64,000 nt of DNA from JAZKDW01 sp040387375 (GCA_040387375.1 JAZKDW010000001.1:59629-123628); one strand, 5' to 3'. Counted from the stretch's first letter, positions 1 to 9,716 are shown. Program-made: numbers and translations. The notes: generated by a model from the sequence alone, not told the origin.

Positions 1-1
1 T

Positions 2-1042
2 TCGGTCGGCATTTATTTCCGCGCGCCCGGCCTGGTCAAATATCACAACATGGGCCCGGCCGAACGCTACATGCTGATCGGCGAGGAAGGCACCTGGGGC
101 AATCTCACGGTGGTCGACGGCAGCGATGTGTGGCGCCTGACGGTGCTCGGCACGCAGGACAAGGTCGAGGACGCCGGGTTCGACGCCGATTACTGGTTGC
201 GGCGCTGCCTGGGCCGGAACGATGTGCCGTACCAGATCGATGCGGTAATGCCGTGGCGCCGCAGCCGACTGGTTGCGGATGCCTATTGCAAGGGACGTGT
301 TTTCCTGGCCGGCGATGCCTGCCACGTGATGGCGCCAAACGGCGGCTACGGCATGAATACCGGCCTCGGCGATGCCATCGACCTGAGCTGGAAACTGCAG
401 GCTGTCTTGCAGGGATGGGCCGGTCCGGACCTGCTCGCCAGTTATGAGATCGAACGGCAGCCGATCGCGCAGCGAAACGTCAATGCGGCGGCGCAAAATT
501 TTTCCACGATGGCGCCGAAACTGGATTTCGCCCATGTCGAGGATAACGACGCCGTCGGCGCCGCAGCGCGAAGCCGGATGGAAACCCAGATGAGTGTCGG
601 CACCCGGCAGGAGTGGGAGCCGCACGGCATCAATCTTGGTTACCGTTATGAAGGCTCGCCGATCGTGTGTGCAGACGGCAGCCCCGCCACGGAAGACCAT
701 CCGTCCCACTATCTGCCGACCGCACGTCCCGGCCACCGCGCGCCGCACGTGCCACTGGCCGACGGGACGTCGATCATCGACCTGTTCGGCGATACATTCG
801 TCCTCCTGACGTTCGGCCAGCCGGTCGCGGCGGACGCCATCGTCGGCGCGGCAAAGGCGCTCGGCATACCGCTGCGCCACCAGCATATCGTTGAGGCGCA
901 AGCAGCCAAAGCTTACGAGCGCCGGTTTGTCCTGGTGCGTCCTGACGGCCATGTGGCCTGGCGTGCGGACACGCTGCCGTCCGATCCGGCGGCGGTGTTG
1001 CGCACCGTGGTTGGCATGACGAATGCGGTGGTACTGAACTGA
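2..1042 (+). CDS. FAD-dependent aromatic monooxygenase, 3' part (5' truncated)
   Basis: The reading frame is open from the window edge, so this is the C-terminal 346 residues of a longer gene and the ATG at 50 is internal. It belongs to the class A flavoprotein hydroxylases (PheA/TfdB/MhpA type), which use NAD(P)H and O2 to hydroxylate phenolic rings. The FAD-ribityl binding GD motif is visible around 300-375 (GRVFLAGDACHVMAPNGGYG), followed by the conserved GLGDAIDLSWKL helix. The last ~100 residues (from about 730) fit the thioredoxin-like C-terminal domain of the phenol hydroxylase subgroup. The N-terminal GxGxxG dinucleotide motif lies outside the window. It is the first visible gene of the operon that continues with aldo/keto reductase, aldehyde dehydrogenase and ABC importer genes. 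The substrate is unknown. Confidence 0.85.
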   Translation, partial: SVGIYFRAPGLVKYHNMGPAERYMLIGEEGTWGNLTVVDGSDVWRLTVLGTQDKVEDAGFDADYWLRRCLGRNDVPYQIDAVMPWRRSRLVADAYCKGRVFLAGDACHVMAPNGGYGMNTGLGDAIDLSWKLQAVLQGWAGPDLLASYEIERQPIAQRNVNAAAQNFSTMAPKLDFAHVEDNDAVGAAARSRMETQMSVGTRQEWEPHGINLGYRYEGSPIVCADGSPATEDHPSHYLPTARPGHRAPHVPLADGTSIIDLFGDTFVLLTFGQPVAADAIVGAAKALGIPLRHQHIVEAQAAKAYERRFVLVRPDGHVAWRADTLPSDPAAVLRTVVGMTNAVVLN

Positions 1043-1114
1043 TTGATGACGCATCGTGGCCGCCGCCTTGCGGCGGGCGCGAAGAGACGATCCGGGTTTT
1101 AAAAAAGGGAATGT

Positions 1115-2131
1115 ATGGAATACAGAAAACTGGGAAACAGCGGACTATCCGTTTCGGCGCTTTGCCTGGGGATGATGTCCTATGGAAGCTCGAAGTGGCA
1201 ACCGTGGGTGCTGGAGCGCAGCGAGGGCCAGAAATTCGTCAAGCAGGCGCTGGATCACGGCATCAATTTTTTTGACACCGCGGACTTCTATTCATTCGGC
1301 GCCAGCGAGGAAGTGCTTGGCCAGTCGATCGGCACCACGTGCCGGCGCGAAGAGCTGGTCATTTCGACCAAGGTCGGCCTGCCAATGGACCAGTCGCCCA
1401 ACGGGCGCGGTTCGTCGCGCAAGCATATCCAGGAAAGCGTCAATGCGTCGCTCAAGCGGCTCGGCACCGACTATATCGACATGTACATGCTGCATGTATG
1501 GGATGGCATGACGCCGATTGAAGAATCGGTCGAAGCCCTGAACGACCTGGTGCGGGCCGGCAAAATCCTGTACTACGGCGCCTCCAACTTCATGACCTGG
1601 CAGCTGGCGCAGGCGCAGTTTGCAGCCCGGCTGCGCGGCACCAGAGGCTTTACGACGATGCAGGTGCAATACAACCTGCTCTATCGCGAGGAAGAGCGCG
1701 ACATGCTGCCGTTCTGCGATGTCGAAGGCATCGGCATCATGGTCTTCAGCCCGCTCGCCCGTGGCTGGCTGGTCAACGGCGACGGCAGCGGCGAGAAGCT
1801 CACCGAACGCGAACTGACTCGGGCCCGGCAGGATGCGAAAGCCAGGCTGCTGTACGGTTCCCGCGCCGACCATTCGGTGCGCAACCGTCTGCTCGAGCTG
1901 GCGGCCGCACGCGGCATTCCGCCCGGCCGGATGGCGCTGGCCTGGCTGCACTCACGGCCGCAGGTCAGCACCGTGATCGTCGGCGCGCTGGAAGCGAACC
2001 ATCTGGATGAGGCGGTCGCCTCGCTCGACGTGACGCTGAGCGCGGAAGAAATCGCCGAGCTGGAAAAATTGTATAGCGCCGGTCCGATCAAGTCCGACGG
2101 ACTGGCCCAGGTCATGAAGACCGCCAAGTGA
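1115..2131 (+). CDS. Aldo/keto reductase
   Basis: 338 residues, the usual length for the bacterial AKR family of (beta/alpha)8 NADPH-dependent oxidoreductases. The N-terminus reads MEYRKLGNSGLSVSALCLG as in Tas/YajO-like members. The catalytic Asp and Tyr are in FFDTADFYSFGASEEVLG, the Lys in STKVGLPM and the His in MYMLHVWD, so the tetrad looks complete. The C-terminal cofactor loop is present (VIVGALEANHLDEA). The start is supported by an A-rich leader with AAGGGA just upstream. It follows the monooxygenase by 72 nt and precedes the aldehyde dehydrogenase by 47 nt in one apparent operon, where it may interconvert aldehydes or ketones and alcohols of the same pathway. The natural substrate cannot be read from the sequence. 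Confidence 0.88.
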   Translation: MEYRKLGNSGLSVSALCLGMMSYGSSKWQPWVLERSEGQKFVKQALDHGINFFDTADFYSFGASEEVLGQSIGTTCRREELVISTKVGLPMDQSPNGRGSSRKHIQESVNASLKRLGTDYIDMYMLHVWDGMTPIEESVEALNDLVRAGKILYYGASNFMTWQLAQAQFAARLRGTRGFTTMQVQYNLLYREEERDMLPFCDVEGIGIMVFSPLARGWLVNGDGSGEKLTERELTRARQDAKARLLYGSRADHSVRNRLLELAAARGIPPGRMALAWLHSRPQVSTVIVGALEANHLDEAVASLDVTLSAEEIAELEKLYSAGPIKSDGLAQVMKTAK

Positions 2132-2178
2132 GATGTGCCTGAACGGCTCTCGGAATCTAACCGGAATGAGGTAGTGAC

Positions 2179-3651
2179 GTGGAAAAATTTTTGATTGGCA
2201 GTGAGTGGAGATCTGGATCCGGCGAGCCGTTCGAGTCGATCAATCCGGCGGACGGATCGGTTGCGGCGACGCTGGCGCAGGCCACCGAGCGAGATGTGGA
2301 CGACGCGGTCAGGGCGGCGCGCGCGGCCTTGGAAAAGCCGGACTGGCGCGACCTGCCGGCCCACAAGCGGGCTCGGCTGTTGCACCGCTTCGCCGAACTG
2401 ATCGATCAGAACGGCGAGATGCTGGCCCAGATGCAGACACGCGACAACGGCAAGACGATTGCCGAAAGCCGTGCGCAGTCGGGCTCGGCGGCCGACATGT
2501 TCCGCTACTACGCGGCAGTGTGCGAAACATCGGAATCGGCGGTGATTCCGGCGCGCGGCGATTATTTCTGCTTCAGTTCATTCGAGCCGGTCGGTGTGGT
2601 GGCCGCGATCACGCCATGGAATTCACCGATCACGCTGGAAGCGCAAAAACTTGCGCCGGCGCTCGCCGCAGGCAATACGATTGTTCTCAAGTCGTCGGAA
2701 GTGACGCCGTGCGTCGGTCTTCAGTACGGGCGCATTGCGCTCGAGGCCGGATTGCCGCCCGGGGTGGTCAACGTGGTCACCGGCTACGGCGCGTCGGTGG
2801 GACGCAGCATGGTCGCGCATCCCGGCGTCGACATGATCACCTTCACTGGCGGCACGGCCAGCGGGCGCGCAATCGGCAAGGTTGCCGCCGAACGCCTGAT
2901 ACCGGCGATGCTGGAGCTGGGCGGCAAATCGCCGAATATCGTTTTCGACGACGCCGATATCGATCTCGCGATCACCGGCATGCTGTTCGGGATTTTCCAC
3001 AATGCGGGCCAGTCCTGCATCGCGGGTTCCCGCATCCTGGTCCAGGCGGGAATCTACGACCGCTTCGTTGCGCGTCTGGTCGAAGCGACCAAAGCGCTCA
3101 AGGTAGGTTCGCCCTTTGCCGCCGATACCGCGGTCGCGCCAGTGTCAAGTTTTCATCACCGCGATAATATCGAAAAATTCATTGCCGCAGGCCGTCAGCA
3201 GGGCGCCAGTATTTTGTGCGGCGGCGAGCGGCCGGCAGGCGGCATATTCGATGCCGGCGCCTATGTGCAGCCGACGATTCTGGAAATTACTGATCGCAGC
3301 CAGACGGTCGCGCATGAAGAAATTTTCGGACCGGTGGCATGCGTGATCAAGTTCCAGGATGAGGATGACCTGTACGCGCTGGCGAACAATACGGTGTACG
3401 GCCTGGCTTGCGGCGTCTGGACCCAGGACTACAAGCGCGCGATGCGCGCCGCCCGCCGCATCAAGTCCGGCATGGTCTGGGTCAACACCTACAAGATCGC
3501 CGAAGTCAACGTGCCTTTCGGCGGCGTAAAGCAAAGTGGCATCGGCCGCGAATGCGGACTGGAAGGTATGCGCGAATACATGTCGCAAAAAAGCGTGTAC
3601 ATGAGTCTTAGCGAGCGGGCAATTCCTTGGCCGCCGCAAAATATCAGGTAA
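2179..3651 (+). CDS. Aldehyde dehydrogenase (NAD(P)+-dependent)
   Basis: 490 residues, full length for the ALDH superfamily, oxidising an aldehyde to the carboxylate. The general-base Glu lies in LELGGKSPNIVFDDADID, the nucleophilic Cys in NAGQSCIAGSRI, and the cofactor loop in TFTGGTASGRAIGK. The C-terminal EIFGPVACV and PFGGVKQSGIGRE blocks are intact. The start codon is GTG at 2179, preceded by GAGG with 7 nt spacing. Position between the aldo/keto reductase and the ABC receptor suggests it finishes oxidation of an aldehyde made from the imported substrate, for example formed after side-chain or O-methyl cleavage. That role is inference. Confidence 0.92.
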   Translation: MEKFLIGSEWRSGSGEPFESINPADGSVAATLAQATERDVDDAVRAARAALEKPDWRDLPAHKRARLLHRFAELIDQNGEMLAQMQTRDNGKTIAESRAQSGSAADMFRYYAAVCETSESAVIPARGDYFCFSSFEPVGVVAAITPWNSPITLEAQKLAPALAAGNTIVLKSSEVTPCVGLQYGRIALEAGLPPGVVNVVTGYGASVGRSMVAHPGVDMITFTGGTASGRAIGKVAAERLIPAMLELGGKSPNIVFDDADIDLAITGMLFGIFHNAGQSCIAGSRILVQAGIYDRFVARLVEATKALKVGSPFAADTAVAPVSSFHHRDNIEKFIAAGRQQGASILCGGERPAGGIFDAGAYVQPTILEITDRSQTVAHEEIFGPVACVIKFQDEDDLYALANNTVYGLACGVWTQDYKRAMRAARRIKSGMVWVNTYKIAEVNVPFGGVKQSGIGRECGLEGMREYMSQKSVYMSLSERAIPWPPQNIR

Positions 3652-3683
3652 TGGCAATCCCACAATTACTACAGGAGACAACA

Positions 3684-4832
3684 ATGAAAACGCACTTCAA
3701 GCTGATCGCACTATCCTTGCTGGCAGCCGCCAGCCTTCCCGCCCTGGCGCAGATCAAGGTCGGCGTCACGCTGTCGGCAACCGGCGGCGCCGCCTCGATC
3801 GGCATCGTGGAGCGCAACCTGATGGCGCTGTGGCCGAAAACGATCGCCGGCCAGACGGTCGAGTTCATCATCATGGACGATGGCTCGGAGCCTGGCGTGG
3901 CGGTGCGCAACGCCAGGAAATTCACCAGTGAAGACAAGGTCGATGTCGTGATCGGCTCCTCGACATCGCCGAACTCGGTTGCCATGATCCCGATCGGCGA
4001 GGAAACCTCGACGCCGATCATATCGATGGCGTCCGCCCTCACCATCGTCAGTCCGATGGACAAGGCCCGTCGCTGGGTGTTCAAGACCGTGCAGAACGAT
4101 CAGACCATGATCGAAGCGGTGCTGACGCACATGGAAAAGAAGAAGGTCAAGCGGCTCGGTTATATCGGGCAGGCCGATGCCACCGGCGAAGGTTATTACC
4201 TGGCCATTGCGGCCCTGGCGAAGTCGCACGGCATCGAACTGACGACCGTCGAAAAATTCAACCGCAACGACCAGAGCGTGATGGCGCAGGCGCTGCGTCT
4301 GGTAGCGGGCAACCCGGATGCGATTTTCGTCGCCTCGCTGGGAACGCCGGCGGCGCTGCCGCAGCTGACGCTGGTCGAGCGTGGTTACAAGGGCATGATC
4401 TATCACACTGGCGGCGTGGCGAACAATGATTTCCTGCGCGTTGCGGGCGCGAGTGCCGAAGGCATGTATCTGCCAGTCGGTCCGCTGCTGATCGCGGAGC
4501 AGCTTCCCGACAGCAATCCGGTGAAGAAGGTGGCGATGGGCGTGATCAACATGTATGAAGCAAAATACGGCGCAGGCACGAAAAACGTCTTCCTGTCGTA
4601 TGGCCAGGATCCGCTGATCCTGCTGGAGAACGCGATTCCTGTCGCATTGAAGAAAGCCAAGCCGGGCACCAAGGAATTCCGCGAAGCGCTGCGGGATGCC
4701 CTTGAGGCGACAAAAAACGTAGTCGGCTCGAACGGTGTCTACAACATTACGCCGACCGATCACATGGGCCTCGATGCTCGTTCGATGAATATCGTGCGCG
4801 TAAAGAACGGCAAATGGACACTCGCGGACTAA
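3684..4832 (+). CDS. ABC transporter periplasmic receptor, branched-chain/aromatic type
   Basis: 382 residues with a clear Sec signal peptide (MKTHFKLIALSLLAAASLPALAQ, cleavage after ALA) followed by the IKVGVTLSATGGAASIG start of type I receptors of the LivJ/LivK family (Peripla_BP_6). The frame extends upstream into the aldehyde dehydrogenase gene, but ATG 3684 has AGGAG at the right distance and begins exactly at the signal peptide. It sits directly before two permease/ATPase genes and so supplies ligand to that importer. In aromatic-degrading Burkholderiales many such receptors bind aromatic acids rather than amino acids, and the enzymes next to it favour that here (inference). Confidence 0.92.
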   Translation: MKTHFKLIALSLLAAASLPALAQIKVGVTLSATGGAASIGIVERNLMALWPKTIAGQTVEFIIMDDGSEPGVAVRNARKFTSEDKVDVVIGSSTSPNSVAMIPIGEETSTPIISMASALTIVSPMDKARRWVFKTVQNDQTMIEAVLTHMEKKKVKRLGYIGQADATGEGYYLAIAALAKSHGIELTTVEKFNRNDQSVMAQALRLVAGNPDAIFVASLGTPAALPQLTLVERGYKGMIYHTGGVANNDFLRVAGASAEGMYLPVGPLLIAEQLPDSNPVKKVAMGVINMYEAKYGAGTKNVFLSYGQDPLILLENAIPVALKKAKPGTKEFREALRDALEATKNVVGSNGVYNITPTDHMGLDARSMNIVRVKNGKWTLAD

Positions 4833-4844
4833 TGAAATCACACC

Positions 4845-5918
4845 ATGCTTGATGCGTTTACTACCGCCTTCCTGCTGCAGGACGGATTGACGTCGGGGCT
4901 GATCTACGCCTTGCTGGCCCTTTCGCTGATTCTGGTGTTTACGGTGACCCGGGTGCTGTTCATCGCACAGGGAGAACTGGTGGCATTTGCCGCGCTCACC
5001 ATGGCAGCGCTGGAACAGGGGCGCGTGCCGGGGACAGTCTATGTTCTGTTCATCCTCGGCGTGTGCTGCTTTCTCCTGGAGGGCTTCGCCGTGCTGAAGA
5101 CCGCGCGCCGCAACTCGCATCCGGTGGCCGCGACGCTCAGGCGCATAGGCGCCCGCGCGCTGCAGTATCTTGTGGTTCCCGGCATACTCGCGGGCGTGAT
5201 CATCGTCACCACGCCCATGCATCTGTCTCGCATCTGGACCGCGGCGCTGACGATTGCGCTAGTCACGATGATGGGCCCGATGCTCTACCGGCTGGTTTTC
5301 CAGCGCATCGCCGATTCCAGCCTGCTGGCGCTGTTGTTTGTGAGCGTTGCGGTGCATTACGTCTTGCTCGGTATCGGCCTGAGCAGCTTTGGCGCGGAAG
5401 GATGGCGCACGCAAGCCTTCTCCAAGTTCCAGTTCGCGATCGGGGCGCTCAGCATCTCGGGCCAGACCATTATCGTCTGGTGCGTGGTCTTCACGCTGAT
5501 CTTGCTGTTATGGCTTTTTTTCCAGAAGAGTTATCCGGGCAGGGTGCTGATCGCAACGGCCCGCAACCGCAAGGGCGCAAAGCTGGTCGGGATTCGTCCT
5601 GAGCTTGCGGGCAAGCTTGCGTTCGGATTCGCCGCGGCCATCGGCGCGCTGTCGGGAATTCTGATCTCGCCGACCCTGACCTTTTATTACGACTCGGGAT
5701 TCCTGATCGTGCTCAAAGGCCTGGTGGCTGCGGTGATCGGCGCGATGGCGAGTTATCCTCTTGCGATGGTCGGCGCCATGGCCGTCGGTACTACCGAATC
5801 ATTTGCAGCGTACTTCGCCAGCACATTCAAGGAAGCGATCGTGTTCCTGCTGCTGGTGCCGTTCCTGCTCTGGATGTCGTTGCGGACAAAACGGACTTTT
5901 GAAGCGGATGAGGATTGA
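4845..5918 (+). CDS. ABC transporter permease, LivH type
   Basis: 357 residues with multiple hydrophobic segments and the LivH-type N-terminal pattern (LTSGLIYALLALSLILVFTVTRVLFIAQGELVAFAA), in which the GE(L/F) motif follows the first helices. It is longer than many LivH proteins (about 290-300) because of an extra hydrophilic and helical stretch near residues 80-130. It starts 12 nt after the receptor gene and its stop lies right at the start of the permease-ATPase fusion, so the genes are translationally close. It forms one half of the inner-membrane channel. Confidence 0.9.
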   Translation: MLDAFTTAFLLQDGLTSGLIYALLALSLILVFTVTRVLFIAQGELVAFAALTMAALEQGRVPGTVYVLFILGVCCFLLEGFAVLKTARRNSHPVAATLRRIGARALQYLVVPGILAGVIIVTTPMHLSRIWTAALTIALVTMMGPMLYRLVFQRIADSSLLALLFVSVAVHYVLLGIGLSSFGAEGWRTQAFSKFQFAIGALSISGQTIIVWCVVFTLILLLWLFFQKSYPGRVLIATARNRKGAKLVGIRPELAGKLAFGFAAAIGALSGILISPTLTFYYDSGFLIVLKGLVAAVIGAMASYPLAMVGAMAVGTTESFAAYFASTFKEAIVFLLLVPFLLWMSLRTKRTFEADED

Positions 5919-5919
5919 T

Positions 5920-7671
5920 ATGGCAGGACACAAAACATGGGCTGCCGCCGCAGTACTGACAGGACTGATTGCGCCTCTGGTATTGCCCGACTTTTACATC
6001 ACGCTGCTGATTTATACCGGCCTGGCGAGTCTGGTCGTCGTCGGTCTGGTTGTGCTGACCGGGGTCGGCGGCATGACCTCGTTTGGCCAGGCAACCTTTG
6101 TCGGCCTGAGCGCATATGCCACGGCCGTGCTGTCGACAGCGTTCGGCTGGTCGCCATGGGCGGCGCTGCTGGTATCGATCGCATTGACCTGCTCGTCCGC
6201 ATGGCTGATCGGGCTGCTCACGATCAGGTTGTCCGGTCACTACCTGGTGCTGGGCACGATTGCATGGAGCATCAGCCTCTATTATGTGTTCGGAAACATG
6301 ATGATCCTCGGCGGATACAACGGTCTGTCAGGCTTGCCAGCGGTGACGCTGTTCGGATATCCGCTTACAGGATTCCGCAATTCCTATTACCTGATCTGGA
6401 TCTTCGTGCTGGGCGCGGTGGTGTGTACCGCGAACCTGCTGGATTCACGAGTAGGCAGGGCGATTCGGTCCCTGCGTAACCCGGTGCTGGCGGAAAGTTT
6501 CGGCGTCGATATCTACAAACTTCGGCTGGCGGTATTTGTCTATGCCGCACTGCTGGCGGCATTGGCCGGATGGCTGCAGGCACATTATTTCCGCTTCGTG
6601 AATCCGACGCCCTTCGGTTTTGACGCCAGCATCGAATATGCGTTCATGCTGGTCGTCGGCGGCGCGACCAACATCGTCGGCGCCATCGCCGGCGCATTCG
6701 TGCTCATCGTCGGCAAGACATCGCTGCAAATACTGCTGCCCAAGATATCTCCCGATATCGCGCATTGGGACAAGATATTTTTTGGCTTGATGATCATCGG
6801 CCTGTTCCATTATGCGCGTGGCGGCATCGTTTCCACTCACCGCTTCGGTCTCGGCGCAAAACGTTCCAGAGCGGTTGCCGGATCGATGCCGGCACATGAA
6901 AAAACCGCTGCATCGGATGCGCAACTGCTGCGTGTCGAAGGCGTGACAAAACGATTCGGCGCGCTGGTCGCCGTCAATAATGTCAGCTTCGATGTGGCGG
7001 CGGGAAAGGTGGTTGGCGTCATCGGCCCGAACGGCGCCGGGAAAAGCACATTGTTCAATCTGATCACCGGCACCTTGCCTATCGATAGCGGAAAGGTCTG
7101 GCTTGGCGATCAGCTGCTGAGCGGAATGGCGCCGCACGACATCGTGCGTCATCGTGTTGCGCGGACCTTTCAGCATGTCCAGCTGAGACCCGGCCTGAGT
7201 GTGCTCGACAACGTCGCGCTGGGCGGGCACTGGCGTGAGAACACCGGTTTCCTGGCCTCGCTGGTACGACTGGATCGGGTGCAGGAGCGGCGTATCCGGG
7301 CCAATGCGCTCGAGCAGATAAGGCGCGTCGGACTGGAGGATGTTGCCGATGTCGATGCGCATTCACTCCCGCTCGGCAAGCAGCGCATCGTCGAGATCGC
7401 CCGGGCGCTGTGCGCATCGCCCACCTTGCTGCTGCTGGACGAGCCGGCGGCTGGACTGCGTTACCAGGAAAAGGTGGCGCTGGCGGACCTCATTTCGCAG
7501 CTGCGCGAGGAAGGGATGTCGGTGCTGGTGGTCGAGCATGACATGGACTTCCTGATGAATCTGGCTGACCACATCGTTGTGATCAGTTTCGGCACCAAGC
7601 TCAGCGAAGGAAGCCCGCTGCATGTGCAGTCCGATCCGAAAGTAATCGAAACATATCTGGGAGTCGAGTAG
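5920..7671 (+). CDS. ABC transporter LivM-type permease fused to LivG-type ATPase
   Basis: 583 residues combining two proteins that are separate in E. coli. Residues ~1-310 are a LivM-type permease (GMTSFGQATFVGLSAYA near residue 48, GRAIRSLRNPVLAESFGVD near 180). After a linker around residues 310-330 comes a LivG-type nucleotide-binding domain with Walker A GPNGAGKST, Q-loop in VARTFQHVQL, signature LPLGKQR and Walker B LLLLDEPAAGL. ATG 5920 has GAGG 6-7 nt upstream; an alternative in-frame ATG at 5908 would overlap the previous gene. Permease-ATPase fusions of this type are known in Burkholderiales and rhizobia. The next gene starts inside its stop codon. Confidence 0.92.
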   Translation: MAGHKTWAAAAVLTGLIAPLVLPDFYITLLIYTGLASLVVVGLVVLTGVGGMTSFGQATFVGLSAYATAVLSTAFGWSPWAALLVSIALTCSSAWLIGLLTIRLSGHYLVLGTIAWSISLYYVFGNMMILGGYNGLSGLPAVTLFGYPLTGFRNSYYLIWIFVLGAVVCTANLLDSRVGRAIRSLRNPVLAESFGVDIYKLRLAVFVYAALLAALAGWLQAHYFRFVNPTPFGFDASIEYAFMLVVGGATNIVGAIAGAFVLIVGKTSLQILLPKISPDIAHWDKIFFGLMIIGLFHYARGGIVSTHRFGLGAKRSRAVAGSMPAHEKTAASDAQLLRVEGVTKRFGALVAVNNVSFDVAAGKVVGVIGPNGAGKSTLFNLITGTLPIDSGKVWLGDQLLSGMAPHDIVRHRVARTFQHVQLRPGLSVLDNVALGGHWRENTGFLASLVRLDRVQERRIRANALEQIRRVGLEDVADVDAHSLPLGKQRIVEIARALCASPTLLLLDEPAAGLRYQEKVALADLISQLREEGMSVLVVEHDMDFLMNLADHIVVISFGTKLSEGSPLHVQSDPKVIETYLGVE

Positions 7672-8471
7672 TGAACGCCACGGACAACGCCTTGGAGCCA
7701 TCGTTTCGCAGCCGCCAGGCTGCGGACGGATGGGCACTGGAAGTAGCCGGACTGAGCGCAAGCTACGGCCGGGTGGAGGCGGTGCGGGATGTCAGCATCA
7801 AGGTCGGCGCCGGCGAAATCATCGCCATCGTCGGCGCCAACGGGGCCGGCAAGTCGACGCTGCTCAATGCGTTGATGGGCACCATGCCGAGCACCGGATC
7901 GATACGGCACGAGGGCCTGCTGCTGAATGATTTATCGGTTGAGGACAGGGTTTTTCGCGGCATGTCGCTGGTGCCGGAAACGCGCGAGCTGTTTCCCGAC
8001 ATGAGCGTGCACGACAACCTTGCGCTCGGCGCCTTCGTTTCATACTGGCGCGGCAAGCGGGATATGGACGCCTTGCTGGAGCCGGTGTACCAGCGTTTTC
8101 CGCGCCTGCGCGAGCGGCGCGAGCAAAACGCTACAACGCTATCCGGCGGCGAGCGGCAAATGCTCGCGCTGGGGCGGGCGCTGCTGGCGGAACCGCGTCT
8201 GCTGATGCTGGATGAACCCAGCCTTGGCCTGGCGCCGCTGATCGTCAAGGAAATTTTCATGATCATTGAAGGACTCAGATCCACTGGCGTGTCGATCCTG
8301 CTGATCGAGCAGAATGCGCGAGCTGCGCTGCAAATCGCGGATTATGCCTATGTGATGGAAAATGGTGAAGTGAGTCTTGAAGGCGGGGCCGCGGAACTGC
8401 TGCGCGATCCGAAGGTAGTCAGTTCCTATCTGGGCGCGCGTGCCGGCGCGCCGGTGCCGCCCGCAGGCTGA
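7671..8471 (+). CDS. ABC transporter ATPase, LivF type
   Basis: 266 residues. Walker A GANGAGKSTLLNAL, signature LSGGERQMLALGRALLAEPRLLMLDEPSLGL with Walker B, and the LivF-type C-terminus (VSSYLGA) are all visible. The GTG start overlaps the preceding TAG stop by one base, implying coupled translation. It completes the importer: receptor, LivH, LivM-LivG, LivF. A short N-terminal extension of ~20 residues precedes the usual LEVAGLSASYG start. It is the last gene of the plus-strand operon and converges on the Rieske oxygenase gene 61 nt away. Confidence 0.93.
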   Translation: MNATDNALEPSFRSRQAADGWALEVAGLSASYGRVEAVRDVSIKVGAGEIIAIVGANGAGKSTLLNALMGTMPSTGSIRHEGLLLNDLSVEDRVFRGMSLVPETRELFPDMSVHDNLALGAFVSYWRGKRDMDALLEPVYQRFPRLRERREQNATTLSGGERQMLALGRALLAEPRLLMLDEPSLGLAPLIVKEIFMIIEGLRSTGVSILLIEQNARAALQIADYAYVMENGEVSLEGGAAELLRDPKVVSSYLGARAGAPVPPAG

Positions 8472-8532
8472 AGAGGCCTCGTTCACGGGCGGGCCAACGT
8501 GCGGTAGTCGCCGCCCGCGGCCTTGCCGTCGC

Positions 8533-9588
8533 TCAGGCCGCCTTGCTGGAGTCCTGTTCGTTCTTGATCAGCGTGGCCAGGATGCGCCGATAACGTTCCG
8601 GTCCGATGTCGATCTCCAGGCTGACCGGTTTCATTTCGATTCCCGCCGCCGTCATGAGCTTTTGCTGCCCGCGTATGACTTTCTGGTCCTGTTCCTCAAA
8701 CGCGAAACGGCGCAGGTCGGCAATCTTTTCCTTGATTTCCGTATCGATCGGTTCTCCCCATGTGACCGGATTCTGCCGCACGGCCGCGAAATGGTAATAG
8801 CACGTGGTGTCCGTTTCCGGCGTCAGGAAGTGCATGCCGAAAACGCCTGTTCCTTCGCTGCGCGGCGCACCGGGATTGGTCACGCCGGTGTCGTTCATCA
8901 GGCAGGACGGCACATCCCAGCGGATCGTGGTCCAGTAGTCGACAAGCTGGCCGTTACGCTTGAACATCAGGTCAAAGAAGCCGGGAACAGGAACATTCGT
9001 CGATAGACGCATCACTCTTACCGTATTGCCCGTCTGTTCAATCTTCATGTCGGCCTTGACGGTGTCCTTGCTGCCCAGGATGCCGTCATGCAAAAAGGCC
9101 GTATGGCTCAGGTCCATCAAATTGTCGATGACCAGCTCATAACTCGCTTCCATGCGCAGCCAGTCCCTGCGGCTCACCTGATGTCCGGAGTTCTCGCCAA
9201 GCATGTTGAAATCCGGAATTTTTGACGGATCGGCCGGCCGGTCACCCATCCAGATCCAGACCAGCGAGTGCTTCTCGACGAGCGGATAGACCCGTACCTT
9301 TGCCGCTGCGGGAATGTGCTCTTTTCCATGCGGGTTCTTCACGCATGCGCCGGTTCCATCGAACTCCAGCCCGTGATAGGCGCAGCGGATCTTGCATCCA
9401 TCCACCAGGGTGCCCATATGAAGCGGCGCAAATCTGTGCGGACAGATATCGGACAGGGCGGATACGCTGCCGTCGGCGGCGCGGAACAGGACCACTTGCT
9501 CGTTCAGAAAAGTTCGTCCGATCAGTTCGCCGCTCTTCAAGTCCTTCGACCAGATTGCCGCGTACCATGTATTGCGTAAATATTCCAC
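8533..9588 (-). CDS. Rieske non-haem iron oxygenase, vanillate O-demethylase oxygenase-like
   Basis: 351 residues, the length of VanA-type monooxygenase components that remove methyl groups or hydroxylate aromatic acids. The Rieske [2Fe-2S] ligands are in DICPHRFAPLHMG and CAYHGLEFDG near residues 46-70. The mononuclear iron site is NLMDLSHTAFLH, with the canonical D-x2-H-x4-H spacing of the family. Translation starts at GTG 9588 behind GGGAG with 7 nt spacing. No ferredoxin-reductase (VanB) gene is adjacent, so electrons must come from elsewhere. It lies downstream of the Bug receptor on the same strand and has its own copy of a direct-repeat motif about 140 bp upstream. Confidence 0.9.
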   Translation of the reverse strand: MEYLRNTWYAAIWSKDLKSGELIGRTFLNEQVVLFRAADGSVSALSDICPHRFAPLHMGTLVDGCKIRCAYHGLEFDGTGACVKNPHGKEHIPAAAKVRVYPLVEKHSLVWIWMGDRPADPSKIPDFNMLGENSGHQVSRRDWLRMEASYELVIDNLMDLSHTAFLHDGILGSKDTVKADMKIEQTGNTVRVMRLSTNVPVPGFFDLMFKRNGQLVDYWTTIRWDVPSCLMNDTGVTNPGAPRSEGTGVFGMHFLTPETDTTCYYHFAAVRQNPVTWGEPIDTEIKEKIADLRRFAFEEQDQKVIRGQQKLMTAAGIEMKPVSLEIDIGPERYRRILATLIKNEQDSSKAA

Positions 9589-9716
9589 GTTTAGTCTCCC
9601 ATGACCAGTTTTATCGATGGCGAAGCAGATGACGGCGATTTCGCCATTGTGTGAAGGGCGTTACTAGCAATCGCCGCATCGTAGAGAAGCAATTTAACGT
9701 AGGCACGAAAAAATGT

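Noticed and set aside
1060..1076. Terminator between monooxygenase and aldo/keto reductase genes
   Set aside because: CCGCCGC / GCGGCGG stem with 3-nt loop lacks a T-tract right after it and lies inside an apparent operon.
3711..5222. 503-residue minus-strand open frame
   Set aside because: Lies antisense to the ABC receptor and permease genes, low-complexity H/R/Q-rich translation typical of GC-rich antisense frames, no ribosome site.
8486..8517. Terminator between the LivF-type and Rieske genes
   Set aside because: Seven-bp arms CGGGCGG / CCGCCCG but an 18-nt loop and no T-tract on either strand.
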